28,927 bases of DNA from assembly GCA_040384645.1 (NCBI GenBank), contig JAZKIX010000004.1, positions 1 to 28,927 on the forward strand, written 5' to 3'. Numbering within the stretch: position 1 is the first letter of the stretch; each line of letters opens with the position of its first letter. The DNA comes from JAZKIX01 sp040384645 (lineage in GTDB: Bacteria; Pseudomonadota; Gammaproteobacteria; Burkholderiales; Burkholderiaceae_D). Both the position numbers and the translations under genes were made by a program. Of the stretch, positions 1 through 8,239 are shown piece after piece. The notes under the pieces were generated by a model. The model did not search any database. It was not told where the DNA came from and saw only the letters and a program-made list of their open reading frames with translations.

Positions 1-21
1 ATCAACTAGTAGTATTATTCA

Positions 22-36
22 AGCATTTGGAATGCT
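22..36 (-). terminator. weak hairpin after ompA-like gene
   Basis: AGCATT and AATGCT form a 6-bp stem with a 3-nt loop, 11 bases past the stop codon of the minus-strand ompA-like gene. The stem is AT-rich and only TTGAATAATA follows it on the minus strand, so there is no proper U-run. It could be a weak terminator or chance. Confidence 0.3.
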
Positions 37-47
37 ACAAAATCAAA

Positions 48-761
48 TTACTTTGTACGTGTACCGACAACTTCAATTTCTACGCGGCGGTTCTTGGCAC
101 GGCCAGCGGCTGATTTATTATCAGCGACTGCTTGTTTTTCGCCCTTGCCTTCAGTGTAAACACGATTCGCTTCGATGCCTTTAGTAACCAAATACGCTTT
201 TACCGATTCTGCACGGCGGATCGACAACTTTTGATTGTATGCGTCCGTGCCGATTGAATCGGTATGTCCAACTGCAATAATAACTTCCAAATTCATGCCC
301 TTCAATTTGGATGTCAGATCATCAAGCTTGGCCTTGCCGTCTGGTTTCAATAGGGATTTGTCAAAATCAAAAAACGCATCGGCTGAGAACGTTACTTTTT
401 CGGAAACAGGTGCTGGTGCTGGAGCGGGTGCCAGCGCCGGAGCGGGTTCCGGGACAGGCGCTGGAGCAACTACGGCCGGTGCTGTTGCAGGTTCTGGTGC
501 CGGAGCTGGTTTTTCTACTACTGGAGCAGGCTTCGGCTCTGCGGCAACTACTTTTGGAATTTCGCCATCGCAACCAGGCACCGCATCTGCCGGCGTCCAA
601 TAGCCTGTCCGCCAGCAGAGGCCAAATGGGTCGCGTGCGATAACTCCGCGGGAATCTTGTACATACGCACTCTTTGGCGTATTCGCCTTAATGTCTTGAG
701 CGGATGCTGAAAGTGTGACCAGCGCCGAAGCGGCAAAAGCAAGTTTAATTAAGTTATTCAT
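48..761 (-). CDS. ompA: OmpA family outer-membrane/peptidoglycan-binding protein
   Basis: Predicted envelope protein of 237 aa that anchors the outer membrane to peptidoglycan. The start at 761 is preferred over the in-frame ATG at 794 because it has AGGGAAA just upstream and opens directly into a signal peptide (MNNLIKLAFAASALVTLSASA, cleavage near residue 21). A short N-terminal segment with two Cys (FGLCWRTGYW...GCDGE) replaces the eight-stranded barrel of E. coli OmpA; this form is common in Burkholderiales. Next is a Pro/Ala-rich hinge at about residues 75-120 with repeated PAP/PEPA units, then a C-terminal OmpA domain with FFDFDKSLLKPDG and the NQKLSIRRAESV...GRAKNRRVEIEV core that binds diaminopimelate in this family. 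It is divergent from gyrA. Family call is firm; the exact name is by similarity from memory. Confidence 0.93.
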   Translation of the reverse strand: MNNLIKLAFAASALVTLSASAQDIKANTPKSAYVQDSRGVIARDPFGLCWRTGYWTPADAVPGCDGEIPKVVAAEPKPAPVVEKPAPAPEPATAPAVVAPAPVPEPAPALAPAPAPAPVSEKVTFSADAFFDFDKSLLKPDGKAKLDDLTSKLKGMNLEVIIAVGHTDSIGTDAYNQKLSIRRAESVKAYLVTKGIEANRVYTEGKGEKQAVADNKSAAGRAKNRRVEIEVVGTRTK

Positions 762-1238
762 ATTTTCCCTTTTAGGTGAGATATACGCAGCCATTACTGC
801 ACAACAAAGTTACAAAAAATCAGAGAGATCATATTCAAGATGCAGGAATACCATCAAATTCAAAGTGAGGCGATATTTCCTTGTGCGATGCGACATTTTG
901 ACACAAGGTGGCCTTACGGCATTGGCAGGTAAAGTTACCAGCTCGGTTTATTGGGGAGGAGTGGTTTTTTTACGACATAAAACGAAATGAAAGTTGCATG
1001 GTGGAAAAACATACTAATGTGAATTTATTACGGCGGTATGAAAAACCGGAAGTTTGTTTGATGGCTAATTGATGGTCAGCTCCTTGTAACTGCATGGCAT
1101 GGAGACTAAAACGCGATGATTACAAGGCGTGCATGTTAAAATTCTTGGCTATCCCAGCAACTAATCGCTATTCGAAGAAAGTTGTTCGGATGCCCAAGCG
1201 ATAAGTTAACCCACGTCAGAGAACAGCCGACCCCGCCA
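762..1238. other. 477-bp divergent intergenic region between ompA and gyrA
   Basis: AT-rich spacer between divergent genes. It holds the ompA promoter candidate (828-857). A TTGACA at 898-903 has no convincing -10 at 16-18 bases. TAAAAT at 1137-1142 could be a -10 for gyrA, but no good -35 lies upstream. ORFs crossing the region have no recognisable protein character. The gyrA promoter is presumably here but I cannot place it. Confidence 0.6.
828..857 (-). promoter_or_regulatory. candidate sigma-70 promoter of ompA-like gene
   Basis: On the minus strand TTGATG (852-857) and TATGAT (828-833) are separated by 18 bases, about 65 bases upstream of the chosen start. Hexamer matches are 4/6 and 5/6. 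This is the best promoter-like pair seen upstream of this gene, but it is unproven. Confidence 0.4.
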
Positions 1239-3860
1239 ATGGATCAATTCGCAAAAGAAACAATTCCGATTTCCCTCGAAGAAGAAATGCGTAAGAGTTA
1301 CCTCGACTATGCGATGAGCGTAATTGTGGGACGTGCCTTGCCAGATGTCAGAGATGGACTCAAGCCGGTACATCGCCGCGTATTGTTTGCGATGCATGAA
1401 ATGAACAATGTGTGGAATCGCCCGTACGTCAAATGCGCGCGTGTCGTTGGTGAAGTCATGGGTAAGTATCACCCACATGGTGACCAGTCGATTTACGATA
1501 CTTTGGTACGGATGGCGCAACCGTTTTCATTGCGTTATATGTTGGTGGACGGGCAAGGTAACTTTGGTTCAGTTGATGGCGATAACGCGGCGGCGATGCG
1601 TTATACCGAGTGCCGGTTGGATAAGATCGCCAATGAAATTTTGGCTGATATCGATAAAGACACAGTCGATTTTGTTCCAAATTACGACGGTAAGGAAAAA
1701 GAACCCTCGGTCTTGCCGACCAGAATCCCAAACCTGTTGATTAACGGTTCGTCCGGTATTGCCGTTGGGATGGCGACCAATATCCCGCCGCACAATATTA
1801 CTGAAGTTATTAACGGCGCTTTGCATGTACTGGATAACGCAACTTGCACGATCGACGAATTAATCGAAATTATTCCGGCACCTGACTTTCCTACAGCGGG
1901 GATTATCTATGGCGTTTCTGGCGTGCGTGACGGTTACCGCACCGGCAGAGGCCGTGTGGTGATGCGCGCCAAAACCCATTACGAAGAGTTTGGCAAGGAA
2001 GGGCGTACAGCGATCATCGTTGATGAATTGCCGTACCAGGTGAATAAAAAATCACTACTTGAGCGTATTGCTGAAAATGTGCGCGATAAAAAGCTTGAGG
2101 GCATCTCCGATATTCGTGATGAGTCCGACAAATCGGGTATGCGTGTCGTTATTGAGTTGAAGCGCAATGAAGTACCAGAGGTCGTGCTTAATAACTTGTA
2201 TAAGCAGACACAGTTACAAGACACCTTCGGCATGAATATGGTGGCGTTGGTCAACGGCCAGCCCAAGTTGCTGAATTTGAAACAAATGCTGGAATGTTTC
2301 CTGTCGCACCGCCGAGAAGTTGTAACGCGCCGCACTGTATTTGAATTGCGCAAGGCTAGGGAACGCGGTCATGTACTTGAAGGGCTTGCGGTTGCCTTAG
2401 CCAATATTGACGATTTTATCGCGATCATCAAGGCCGCTCCAACACCGCCGATTGCGAAGCAGGAATTGATGTTGCGCGCTTGGGATTCGTCAGTTGTGCG
2501 CGAAATGTTGATACGCACCGGTGCTGACAATGCGGCCGGTATCGATGCCTTCAGGCCGGAGAATTTGCCAAAGCATTACGGTATTCAAAAGGATGGCTTG
2601 TACAAGTTGTCCGACGATCAGGCGCAAGAAATTTTGCAAATGCGTTTGCAGCGTTTGACTGGCCTTGAGCAAGACAAGATCGTCAATGAATATAAAGAAG
2701 TTATGGCAAATATCGCCGACTTACTCGATATTTTGTCTAAGCCAGAACGTGTAACGATCATCATCAAAGATGAATTGACGCTTGCCAAAAATGAATACGG
2801 CGAAGGCGCAAAAGATGCGCGCCGCTCTCATATTGAACAGAATGCCAGCGATCTGGAAACCGAGGATTTAATCACGCCACAGGACATGGTCGTAACTTTG
2901 TCGCATACCGGTTACATGAAGTCGCAACCGGTTTCCGAATATCGCGCGCAAAAGCGTGGTGGTCGTGGCAAGCAGGCCATGGCAACCAAGGATGACGATT
3001 GGATTGATCACCTGTTCATCGCCAATACCCACGATTATATTTTGTGCTTCTCTGATCGCGGCCGCATGTATTGGCTGAAAGTATGGGAAGTGCCGCAGGG
3101 TTCGCGTAACTCGCGCGGCAAGCCAATTGTCAATATGTTCCCGCTGCAAGACGGCGAAAAAGTCACCGTGATTTTGCCAGTGTCGGGTGAAAATCGCAGT
3201 TTCCCGGATGACCGCTATATTTTCATGGCAACCAGCTTAGGTACCGTTAAAAAGACGCCGTTGTCAGATTTCAGTAATCCGCGCAAGGCCGGCATTATTG
3301 CGGTTGCGCTGGATGAAGGCGATTTCTTGATCGGCGCGGCGTTGACCGATGGCAAGCACGATGTGATGTTGTTCTCGGATTCTGGCAAAGCCGTGCGTTT
3401 TGATGAAAATGATGTTCGTCCAATGGGACGCACCGCGCGTGGTGTGCGTGGAATGAACTTGGATGAAACTCAGCAAGTTATCGCACTGCTGGTCGCCGAG
3501 AATGAACAACAATCAGTGCTGACAGCGACTGAAAATGGTTTTGGCAAGCGCACGCCAATCACTGAATATACCCGTCATGGTCGTGGCACCAAGGGCATGA
3601 TCGCGATTCAAACCAGTGAGCGTAACGGCAAGGTTGTCGCTGCGACCTTGGTTGAGCCGACTGATGAAATCATGTTGATCACTACCGGTGGCGTCCTGAT
3701 CCGTACACGCGTTGCTGAAATTCGCGAGATGGGTCGGGCTACGCAAGGGGTTACACTGATTTCGGTCGAAGATGGTACTAAACTGAGTGGGTTACAGCGT
3801 ATTGTCGAGGCTGATGTAGAAGATGACGCGGTAGAAAGCGTTGGGGAGCCGGAGGAATAA
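1239..3860 (+). CDS. gyrA: DNA gyrase subunit A
   Basis: 873-aa subunit A of the type II topoisomerase that introduces negative supercoils with GyrB. An ATG 57 bases upstream is in frame, but the family start is MDQFAKETIPISLEEEMRKS, so 1239 is chosen; no clear ribosome site precedes it. Catalytic tyrosine is Y122 in AAMRYTE, matching E. coli numbering. The winged-helix region reads HPHGDQSIYDTLVRMAQ, with Gln at residue 83 and Asp at 87. The C-terminal beta-pinwheel carries the GyrA-box (QKRGGRGK) needed for DNA wrapping, and the tail is acidic. The stop overlaps the serC start by one base (TAATG), so translation is probably coupled. Gln83 is treated under findings. Confidence 0.98.
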   Translation: MDQFAKETIPISLEEEMRKSYLDYAMSVIVGRALPDVRDGLKPVHRRVLFAMHEMNNVWNRPYVKCARVVGEVMGKYHPHGDQSIYDTLVRMAQPFSLRYMLVDGQGNFGSVDGDNAAAMRYTECRLDKIANEILADIDKDTVDFVPNYDGKEKEPSVLPTRIPNLLINGSSGIAVGMATNIPPHNITEVINGALHVLDNATCTIDELIEIIPAPDFPTAGIIYGVSGVRDGYRTGRGRVVMRAKTHYEEFGKEGRTAIIVDELPYQVNKKSLLERIAENVRDKKLEGISDIRDESDKSGMRVVIELKRNEVPEVVLNNLYKQTQLQDTFGMNMVALVNGQPKLLNLKQMLECFLSHRREVVTRRTVFELRKARERGHVLEGLAVALANIDDFIAIIKAAPTPPIAKQELMLRAWDSSVVREMLIRTGADNAAGIDAFRPENLPKHYGIQKDGLYKLSDDQAQEILQMRLQRLTGLEQDKIVNEYKEVMANIADLLDILSKPERVTIIIKDELTLAKNEYGEGAKDARRSHIEQNASDLETEDLITPQDMVVTLSHTGYMKSQPVSEYRAQKRGGRGKQAMATKDDDWIDHLFIANTHDYILCFSDRGRMYWLKVWEVPQGSRNSRGKPIVNMFPLQDGEKVTVILPVSGENRSFPDDRYIFMATSLGTVKKTPLSDFSNPRKAGIIAVALDEGDFLIGAALTDGKHDVMLFSDSGKAVRFDENDVRPMGRTARGVRGMNLDETQQVIALLVAENEQQSVLTATENGFGKRTPITEYTRHGRGTKGMIAIQTSERNGKVVAATLVEPTDEIMLITTGGVLIRTRVAEIREMGRATQGVTLISVEDGTKLSGLQRIVEADVEDDAVESVGEPEE

Positions 3861-4951
3861 TGTCGCGTATTTATAATTTTGCAGCGGGACCTTCGGCTTT
3901 GCCGAAAGAAGTGCTGGAACAAGCAGCGGCCGAAATGCTGGATTGGCATGGTAGTGGCATATCTGTGATGGAAATGAGCCATCGCGGTAAAGAGTTCATG
4001 TCGATTCTGGATGCGGCCGAGCGCGACTTGCGTGAATTGATGGCGGTGCCGGCGAATTACAAAATCCTGTTTATGCAAGGCGGTGCGATTGCTGAAAATG
4101 CGATCATTCCAATGAACTTGGTAGGGCGAAGGCCACAACCCGCAACGGTGGATTTTATCCATACCGGCTCCTGGACTGCCAAGTCGATTAGCGAAGCGAA
4201 AAAATACTGCAATGTGAATGTGGCTGCATCGGTCGTGCCAGGTAAAGGGCAGGCTGTGCCGCCGCGTGCTAGCTGGCAGTTGTCCGATAACGCAGCGTAT
4301 TTGCATATCTGCACCAACGAAACGATTGATGGCATCGAATACCATTTTGTGCCAGATGCCGGCGACGTCCCGATTGTCGCTGACATGTCGTCCAACATCC
4401 TGTCACGGGTCATCGACGTTGCGAAATATGGCGTGATTTTTGCAGGAGCGCAAAAGAACATCGGCCCGGCTGGATTGACTCTGGTGATTGTGCGCGAAGA
4501 CTTGCTGGGAACGGCATTGCCGTACTGCCCATCGGCATTTGACTGGAAGATCGTGGCTGACAATGGTTCGATGTTTAATACGCCACCGACCTACGCGATC
4601 TATATAGCGGGCTTGGTATTTCAGTGGCTAAAACGGCAAGGCGGCGTGGCTGTAATGGAAAAGCGCAATATCGCTAAAGCTGCATTGCTATACGACTATC
4701 TCGATTCAACTGATTTTTATAGCAATTACATTGCTGTAGATTCTCGTTCGCGCATGAATATCCCATTCTTTTTGCCCGATGAATCGTTGAATGATGCTTT
4801 TCTTGCTGGGGCTAAAGAGCACGGCTTGCTGCAATTGAAAGGGCACAAATCTGTTGGTGGAATGCGTGCTTCGATTTTTAATGCAATGCCGATTGAAGGC
4901 GTACAGGCACTCATCGAATATTTGAAAAAATTTGCAAGCAGCCATGGCTGA
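3860..4951 (+). CDS. serC: phosphoserine aminotransferase
   Basis: 363-aa PLP enzyme converting 3-phosphohydroxypyruvate and glutamate to phosphoserine in serine synthesis; SerC also serves pyridoxal phosphate synthesis in many proteobacteria. It opens with the family N-terminus YNFAAGPSALP. The PLP lysine is K199 in FAGAQKNIGPAGLT. GGAIAENAIIPMNL is a phosphate/cofactor-side loop and HKSVGGMRASIFNAM lies near the C-terminus. Length matches the family (about 360 aa). A strong ribosome site GGAGGA (3851-3856) lies inside the gyrA 3' end, and the start ATG shares its A with the gyrA stop. Next gene pheA follows after about 47 bases, so these are likely co-transcribed. Confidence 0.98.
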   Translation: MSRIYNFAAGPSALPKEVLEQAAAEMLDWHGSGISVMEMSHRGKEFMSILDAAERDLRELMAVPANYKILFMQGGAIAENAIIPMNLVGRRPQPATVDFIHTGSWTAKSISEAKKYCNVNVAASVVPGKGQAVPPRASWQLSDNAAYLHICTNETIDGIEYHFVPDAGDVPIVADMSSNILSRVIDVAKYGVIFAGAQKNIGPAGLTLVIVREDLLGTALPYCPSAFDWKIVADNGSMFNTPPTYAIYIAGLVFQWLKRQGGVAVMEKRNIAKAALLYDYLDSTDFYSNYIAVDSRSRMNIPFFLPDESLNDAFLAGAKEHGLLQLKGHKSVGGMRASIFNAMPIEGVQALIEYLKKFASSHG

Positions 4952-4998
4952 AGTCGCGCCATGTTTTTGTAAATGAGATAGACGTAGCAGGAATGACG

Positions 4999-6066
4999 AT
5001 GGATAAACTAAAACCCCTGCGTGATCAGATCGATTCGATTGATACGCAAATTCTCGATTTGCTATGTCAGCGCGCACGCGTGGCCCAGGAAGTGGGACAT
5101 GTCAAAGCCGAGACCGATGCGCCGGTTTTTCGTCCAGAACGCGAAGCGCAAGTATTGCGTAGCGTAGGGGAGCGAAACCCCGGCCCCTTGGTCGATGCCG
5201 ATGTTCAGACGATTTACCGCGAAATCATGTCGGCGTGCCGTGCCCTTGAGCGCCGTGTGACGGTGGCTTATTTAGGGCCTGTCGGCACCTTTACCGAGCA
5301 AGCGGTCTACCAACAATTCGGTCACGCGGTAGAGGGTTTGTCTTGCGCCTCAATCGATGAAGTATTCCGTGCTGCCGAGGCCGGGACGGCTGATTTTGGT
5401 GTGGTGCCAATTGAAAATTCATCGGAAGGCGTGGTTAATCGCACGCTGGATTTGTTGTTGCAAACATCGCTCACGATTAGCGGAGAAGTATCAATTCCAG
5501 TACATCAAAATTTGATGACCAAGCATGGCAGTATGGATGGCGTGGTACGCATCTGCGCACATTCGCAAGCCTTGGCGCAATGCCAGGCATGGTTGAATCA
5601 GCACTATCCCAATATTGAACGCGTAGCTGTGGCTTCCAATGGTGAAGCAGCACGAATCGCAAGCGAATTCCTGGACGTAGCTGCGATTGCGGGCGAACCC
5701 GCCGGTCAGAAACATGGTTTGCAAGTAGTGAACGCGCACATTCAAGATGACCCGCATAATCGTACGCGATTCGCGGTCATTGGTCGTTTGAATACGGCGC
5801 CTAGCGGCAAGGATCAGACATCGCTGGTGTTGTCGGTACCAAACAAGGCCGGCGCGGTATATACCTTGCTTGCGCCGTTGGCGAAACATGCTGTATCGAT
5901 GACGCGTTTCGAATCGCGTCCTGCACGCATGGGGACTTGGGAATACTACTTTTATGTCGATGTCGAAGGACATGCGCAAGACAATAAAGTGGCTAAAGCG
6001 CTGCTTGAGTTAAAAGAGAATGCGGCCTTTTTTAAAGTGCTTGGGTCTTATCCATTTAGTCTTTAA
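4999..6066 (+). CDS. pheA: bifunctional chorismate mutase / prephenate dehydratase (P-protein)
   Basis: 355-aa enzyme that turns chorismate into prephenate and then phenylpyruvate for phenylalanine synthesis. Start: ATGs occur at 4993 and 4999; AGGA at 4989-4992 touches the first but is 6 bases from the second, so 4999 is preferred. Domains in order: AroQ-type chorismate mutase (about 1-85, LRDQIDSIDTQILDLL...R..VA); prephenate dehydratase (about 90-270) with GPVGTFTEQAV, PIENSSEGVVNRTLDLL and the NRTRFAVIG catalytic motif; ACT regulatory domain with the FESRP motif that binds phenylalanine in this family. Feedback inhibition by Phe is therefore likely. It sits between serC and hisC on the same strand. 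Confidence 0.97.
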   Translation: MDKLKPLRDQIDSIDTQILDLLCQRARVAQEVGHVKAETDAPVFRPEREAQVLRSVGERNPGPLVDADVQTIYREIMSACRALERRVTVAYLGPVGTFTEQAVYQQFGHAVEGLSCASIDEVFRAAEAGTADFGVVPIENSSEGVVNRTLDLLLQTSLTISGEVSIPVHQNLMTKHGSMDGVVRICAHSQALAQCQAWLNQHYPNIERVAVASNGEAARIASEFLDVAAIAGEPAGQKHGLQVVNAHIQDDPHNRTRFAVIGRLNTAPSGKDQTSLVLSVPNKAGAVYTLLAPLAKHAVSMTRFESRPARMGTWEYYFYVDVEGHAQDNKVAKALLELKENAAFFKVLGSYPFSL

Positions 6067-6084
6067 TTCAAAATATTCAAATTC

Positions 6085-7191
6085 ATGTCTATTCAATTCG
6101 GTCCAGATTATGTCCGTGCCATCGCGCCTTATCAAGGCGGAAAACCTATCGCAGAAGTGGCGCGTGAATTCGGCTTAGATGAGGCAAAAATCGTCAAGTT
6201 AGCTTCCAATGAAAATCCCTTAGGTGTTCCAGAGTCAGCCAAACAAGCCATGCGCGATGCGCTGGTAGATATCGGGCGCTATCCAGATGCCAATGGCTTC
6301 GCACTGAAGGCGGCACTGACTGCTAAATATGGCGTGCCGGAAGAATGGATCACGCTCGGTAATGGCAGTAACGACATTCTCGAATTGGCGGCGCATGCTT
6401 TGGTGCAGTCGGGGCATGAAGTTATTTATTCTGAATATTCTTTCGCTGTATACGCTCTCGCAACGCAGGCGGTCGGTGGTCGCGCAGTTGTGGTGCCAGC
6501 CAAGGATTATGGCCACGATTTAGCGGCGATGGCTGACGCGATTACGGCCAACACCCGATTAATTTTTATCGCCAATCCAAATAATCCGACCGGCACATTT
6601 ATTCCCGCAGCTGAAATAGAAGCCTTTTTGCATACAGTGCCGGGTAATATCGTTGTGGTATTGGATGAGGCTTATAACGAATTTTTGTTGCCTCAATTGC
6701 AGTATGAATCGACGGTATGGATAAAGAAATTTCCCAACTTGCTGGTATCCAGGACGTTCTCGAAGGCATATGGATTGGCGGGCTTGCGGGTGGGTTTCGG
6801 CATCGCACAACCGGCAATCACCGATCTGCTCAACCGTGTGCGACAACCGTTTAACGTCAATTCTCTGGCGCAAGCAGCGGCTATTGCAGTCTTGACCGAT
6901 GTCGAATTTTTGAAAAAAAGCGCGCAAATTAATGCGGATGGTTATGTCCAGTTGACCGCTGCGTTTCAATCGATGGGACTTGAATTTATTCCTTCGTCCG
7001 GCAATTTCGTACTGGTAAAAGTGGGTACGGAAGATACTGCCGGTGCGCGCGTTAATCTCTCCTTGCTAAAGCAGGGTGTTATTGTGCGTCCCGTTGGCAA
7101 TTATGGTTTGCCACAATGGTTGCGGATTTCTGTCGGTTTGCCGCAAGAAAATGCAATTTTTATTGCAGCATTAAAACTTGCGCTTGCTTGA
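6085..7191 (+). CDS. hisC: histidinol-phosphate / aromatic aminotransferase (HisC family)
   Basis: 368-aa class I/II PLP aminotransferase. HisC makes L-histidinol phosphate, but copies embedded in pheA-tyrA-aroA clusters (often called hisC2) are thought to serve phenylalanine and tyrosine transamination as well. Visible motifs: ASNENPLG near residue 40, NPNNPTGTF, VVLDEAYNEF with the PLP-binding Asp/Tyr pair, and SRTFSKAYGLAGLRVG with the Schiff-base lysine. Length is normal. It starts 18 bases after pheA and has no strong ribosome site. Substrate preference cannot be told from sequence; placement argues for an aromatic role, which is inference. Confidence 0.93.
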   Translation: MSIQFGPDYVRAIAPYQGGKPIAEVAREFGLDEAKIVKLASNENPLGVPESAKQAMRDALVDIGRYPDANGFALKAALTAKYGVPEEWITLGNGSNDILELAAHALVQSGHEVIYSEYSFAVYALATQAVGGRAVVVPAKDYGHDLAAMADAITANTRLIFIANPNNPTGTFIPAAEIEAFLHTVPGNIVVVLDEAYNEFLLPQLQYESTVWIKKFPNLLVSRTFSKAYGLAGLRVGFGIAQPAITDLLNRVRQPFNVNSLAQAAAIAVLTDVEFLKKSAQINADGYVQLTAAFQSMGLEFIPSSGNFVLVKVGTEDTAGARVNLSLLKQGVIVRPVGNYGLPQWLRISVGLPQENAIFIAALKLALA

Positions 7192-7252
7192 GTAATTTTA
7201 AATGTAGGTCTCGCTAAGCGGGACTGCCAAATACTTTTCCACTTACTTCCCG

Positions 7253-8152
7253 GTGTTTAAAAAAATCGTCATTTTCGGCGTCGGCTTGATCGGCGGATCA
7301 TTTGCGCTGGCTTTGAAAAAAGCAGCAGCAGTTGAATGCGTGGTCGGCATAGGCCGCAGTGAAAAATCTCTCCAACGCGCCAAACAACTCGGCATCATCG
7401 ATGTCATAAGCACAGATGTGGCGCAAGCTGTCGAGGCAGCAGATTTGATCTTGATCGCTGCACCAGTGGCCCAGACTGAAGTAATTTTGGCCGCACTGGC
7501 ACCGTATTTGCAAGTGGGTACGGTAGTGACCGACGCCGGTAGCACCAAAACAGATGTGGTCGTGGCGGCACGCAAGGTTCTTGGCAATAAGATTGGCCAA
7601 TTTATTCCTGGCCATCCGATCGCTGGACGCGAATTGAATGGCCCTGATGCTGCGCTTGCAGAGTTGTATATCGGCAAGAAAACGGTTCTCACCGCTTTGC
7701 CGGAAAACGCGGCGGACGATGTAGCACGGGTTGCAAAAGCTTGGCAATTATGCGGTTCAGTAATCCATTACTTGTCGCCGGAAGAGCACGACAAAGTATT
7801 TGCGGCGGTCAGTCATTTGCCGCATTTATTGGCTTTTGCACTGGTTGACGATATCGCGAAAAAGCCGCATGCGGCATTATTATTCCAGTACGCCGCCAGT
7901 GGTTTTCGGGACTTCACGCGGATCGCCGGCTCGTCGCCTGAAATGTGGCGCGATGTCAGCTTGGCCAATCAAACTGCGCTCCTCGGGGAACTCGACGCTT
8001 ATATGGCTCAGTTGACCCAGTTGCGCGGCTTGCTGGTAAATGCCGATGGTGCGGGTATGGAAGCAATCTATTCCAATGCGCAACAAGCAAGGCACAACTG
8101 GATTTGTACGATTGAGTCTGCCGAAAAGAAACCTAGCGAAGGCGGCGATTGA
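7253..8152 (+). CDS. tyrA: prephenate dehydrogenase
   Basis: 299-aa NAD(P)-dependent enzyme converting prephenate (or arogenate) to 4-hydroxyphenylpyruvate (or tyrosine). It begins with GTG: translation from 7253 gives MFKKIVIFGVGLIGGS, placing the Rossmann loop GVGLIGGS at residues 9-16 as usual for the family, and no better upstream start is visible. Further motifs are DAGSTKTDV, GHPIAGRE and SHLPHLLAFAL, all typical of TyrA. There is no fused chorismate mutase, consistent with pheA supplying that activity two genes upstream. The ribosome site is poor. About 87 bases separate it from aroA. Confidence 0.96.
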   Translation: MFKKIVIFGVGLIGGSFALALKKAAAVECVVGIGRSEKSLQRAKQLGIIDVISTDVAQAVEAADLILIAAPVAQTEVILAALAPYLQVGTVVTDAGSTKTDVVVAARKVLGNKIGQFIPGHPIAGRELNGPDAALAELYIGKKTVLTALPENAADDVARVAKAWQLCGSVIHYLSPEEHDKVFAAVSHLPHLLAFALVDDIAKKPHAALLFQYAASGFRDFTRIAGSSPEMWRDVSLANQTALLGELDAYMAQLTQLRGLLVNADGAGMEAIYSNAQQARHNWICTIESAEKKPSEGGD

Positions 8153-8239
8153 GCCAAACAGCTTCAATAGGGGCAGAAAAGATAGCGCGAATGCATCGCA
8201 TCAGACGTGACGCACCAGACATAAATTAAGGACACAGCA

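Noticed and set aside
235..603. Plus-strand ORF with Gly/Ala-rich repeats (GAGAGAGAS-like) opposite ompA
   Set aside because: It is the antisense reading of the Pro/Ala-rich hinge of the ompA-like gene; the repeats follow from that composition and no start signal is present.
898..926. TTGACA at 898-903 as the gyrA promoter
   Set aside because: No acceptable -10 hexamer at 16-18 bases downstream.
715..990. 91-aa plus-strand ORF between ompA and gyrA
   Set aside because: Starts inside ompA antisense, low-complexity charged sequence, no recognisable domain.
3608..4345. 245-aa minus-strand ORF over the gyrA-serC junction
   Set aside because: Lies antisense to two certain genes and has no family character or ribosome site.
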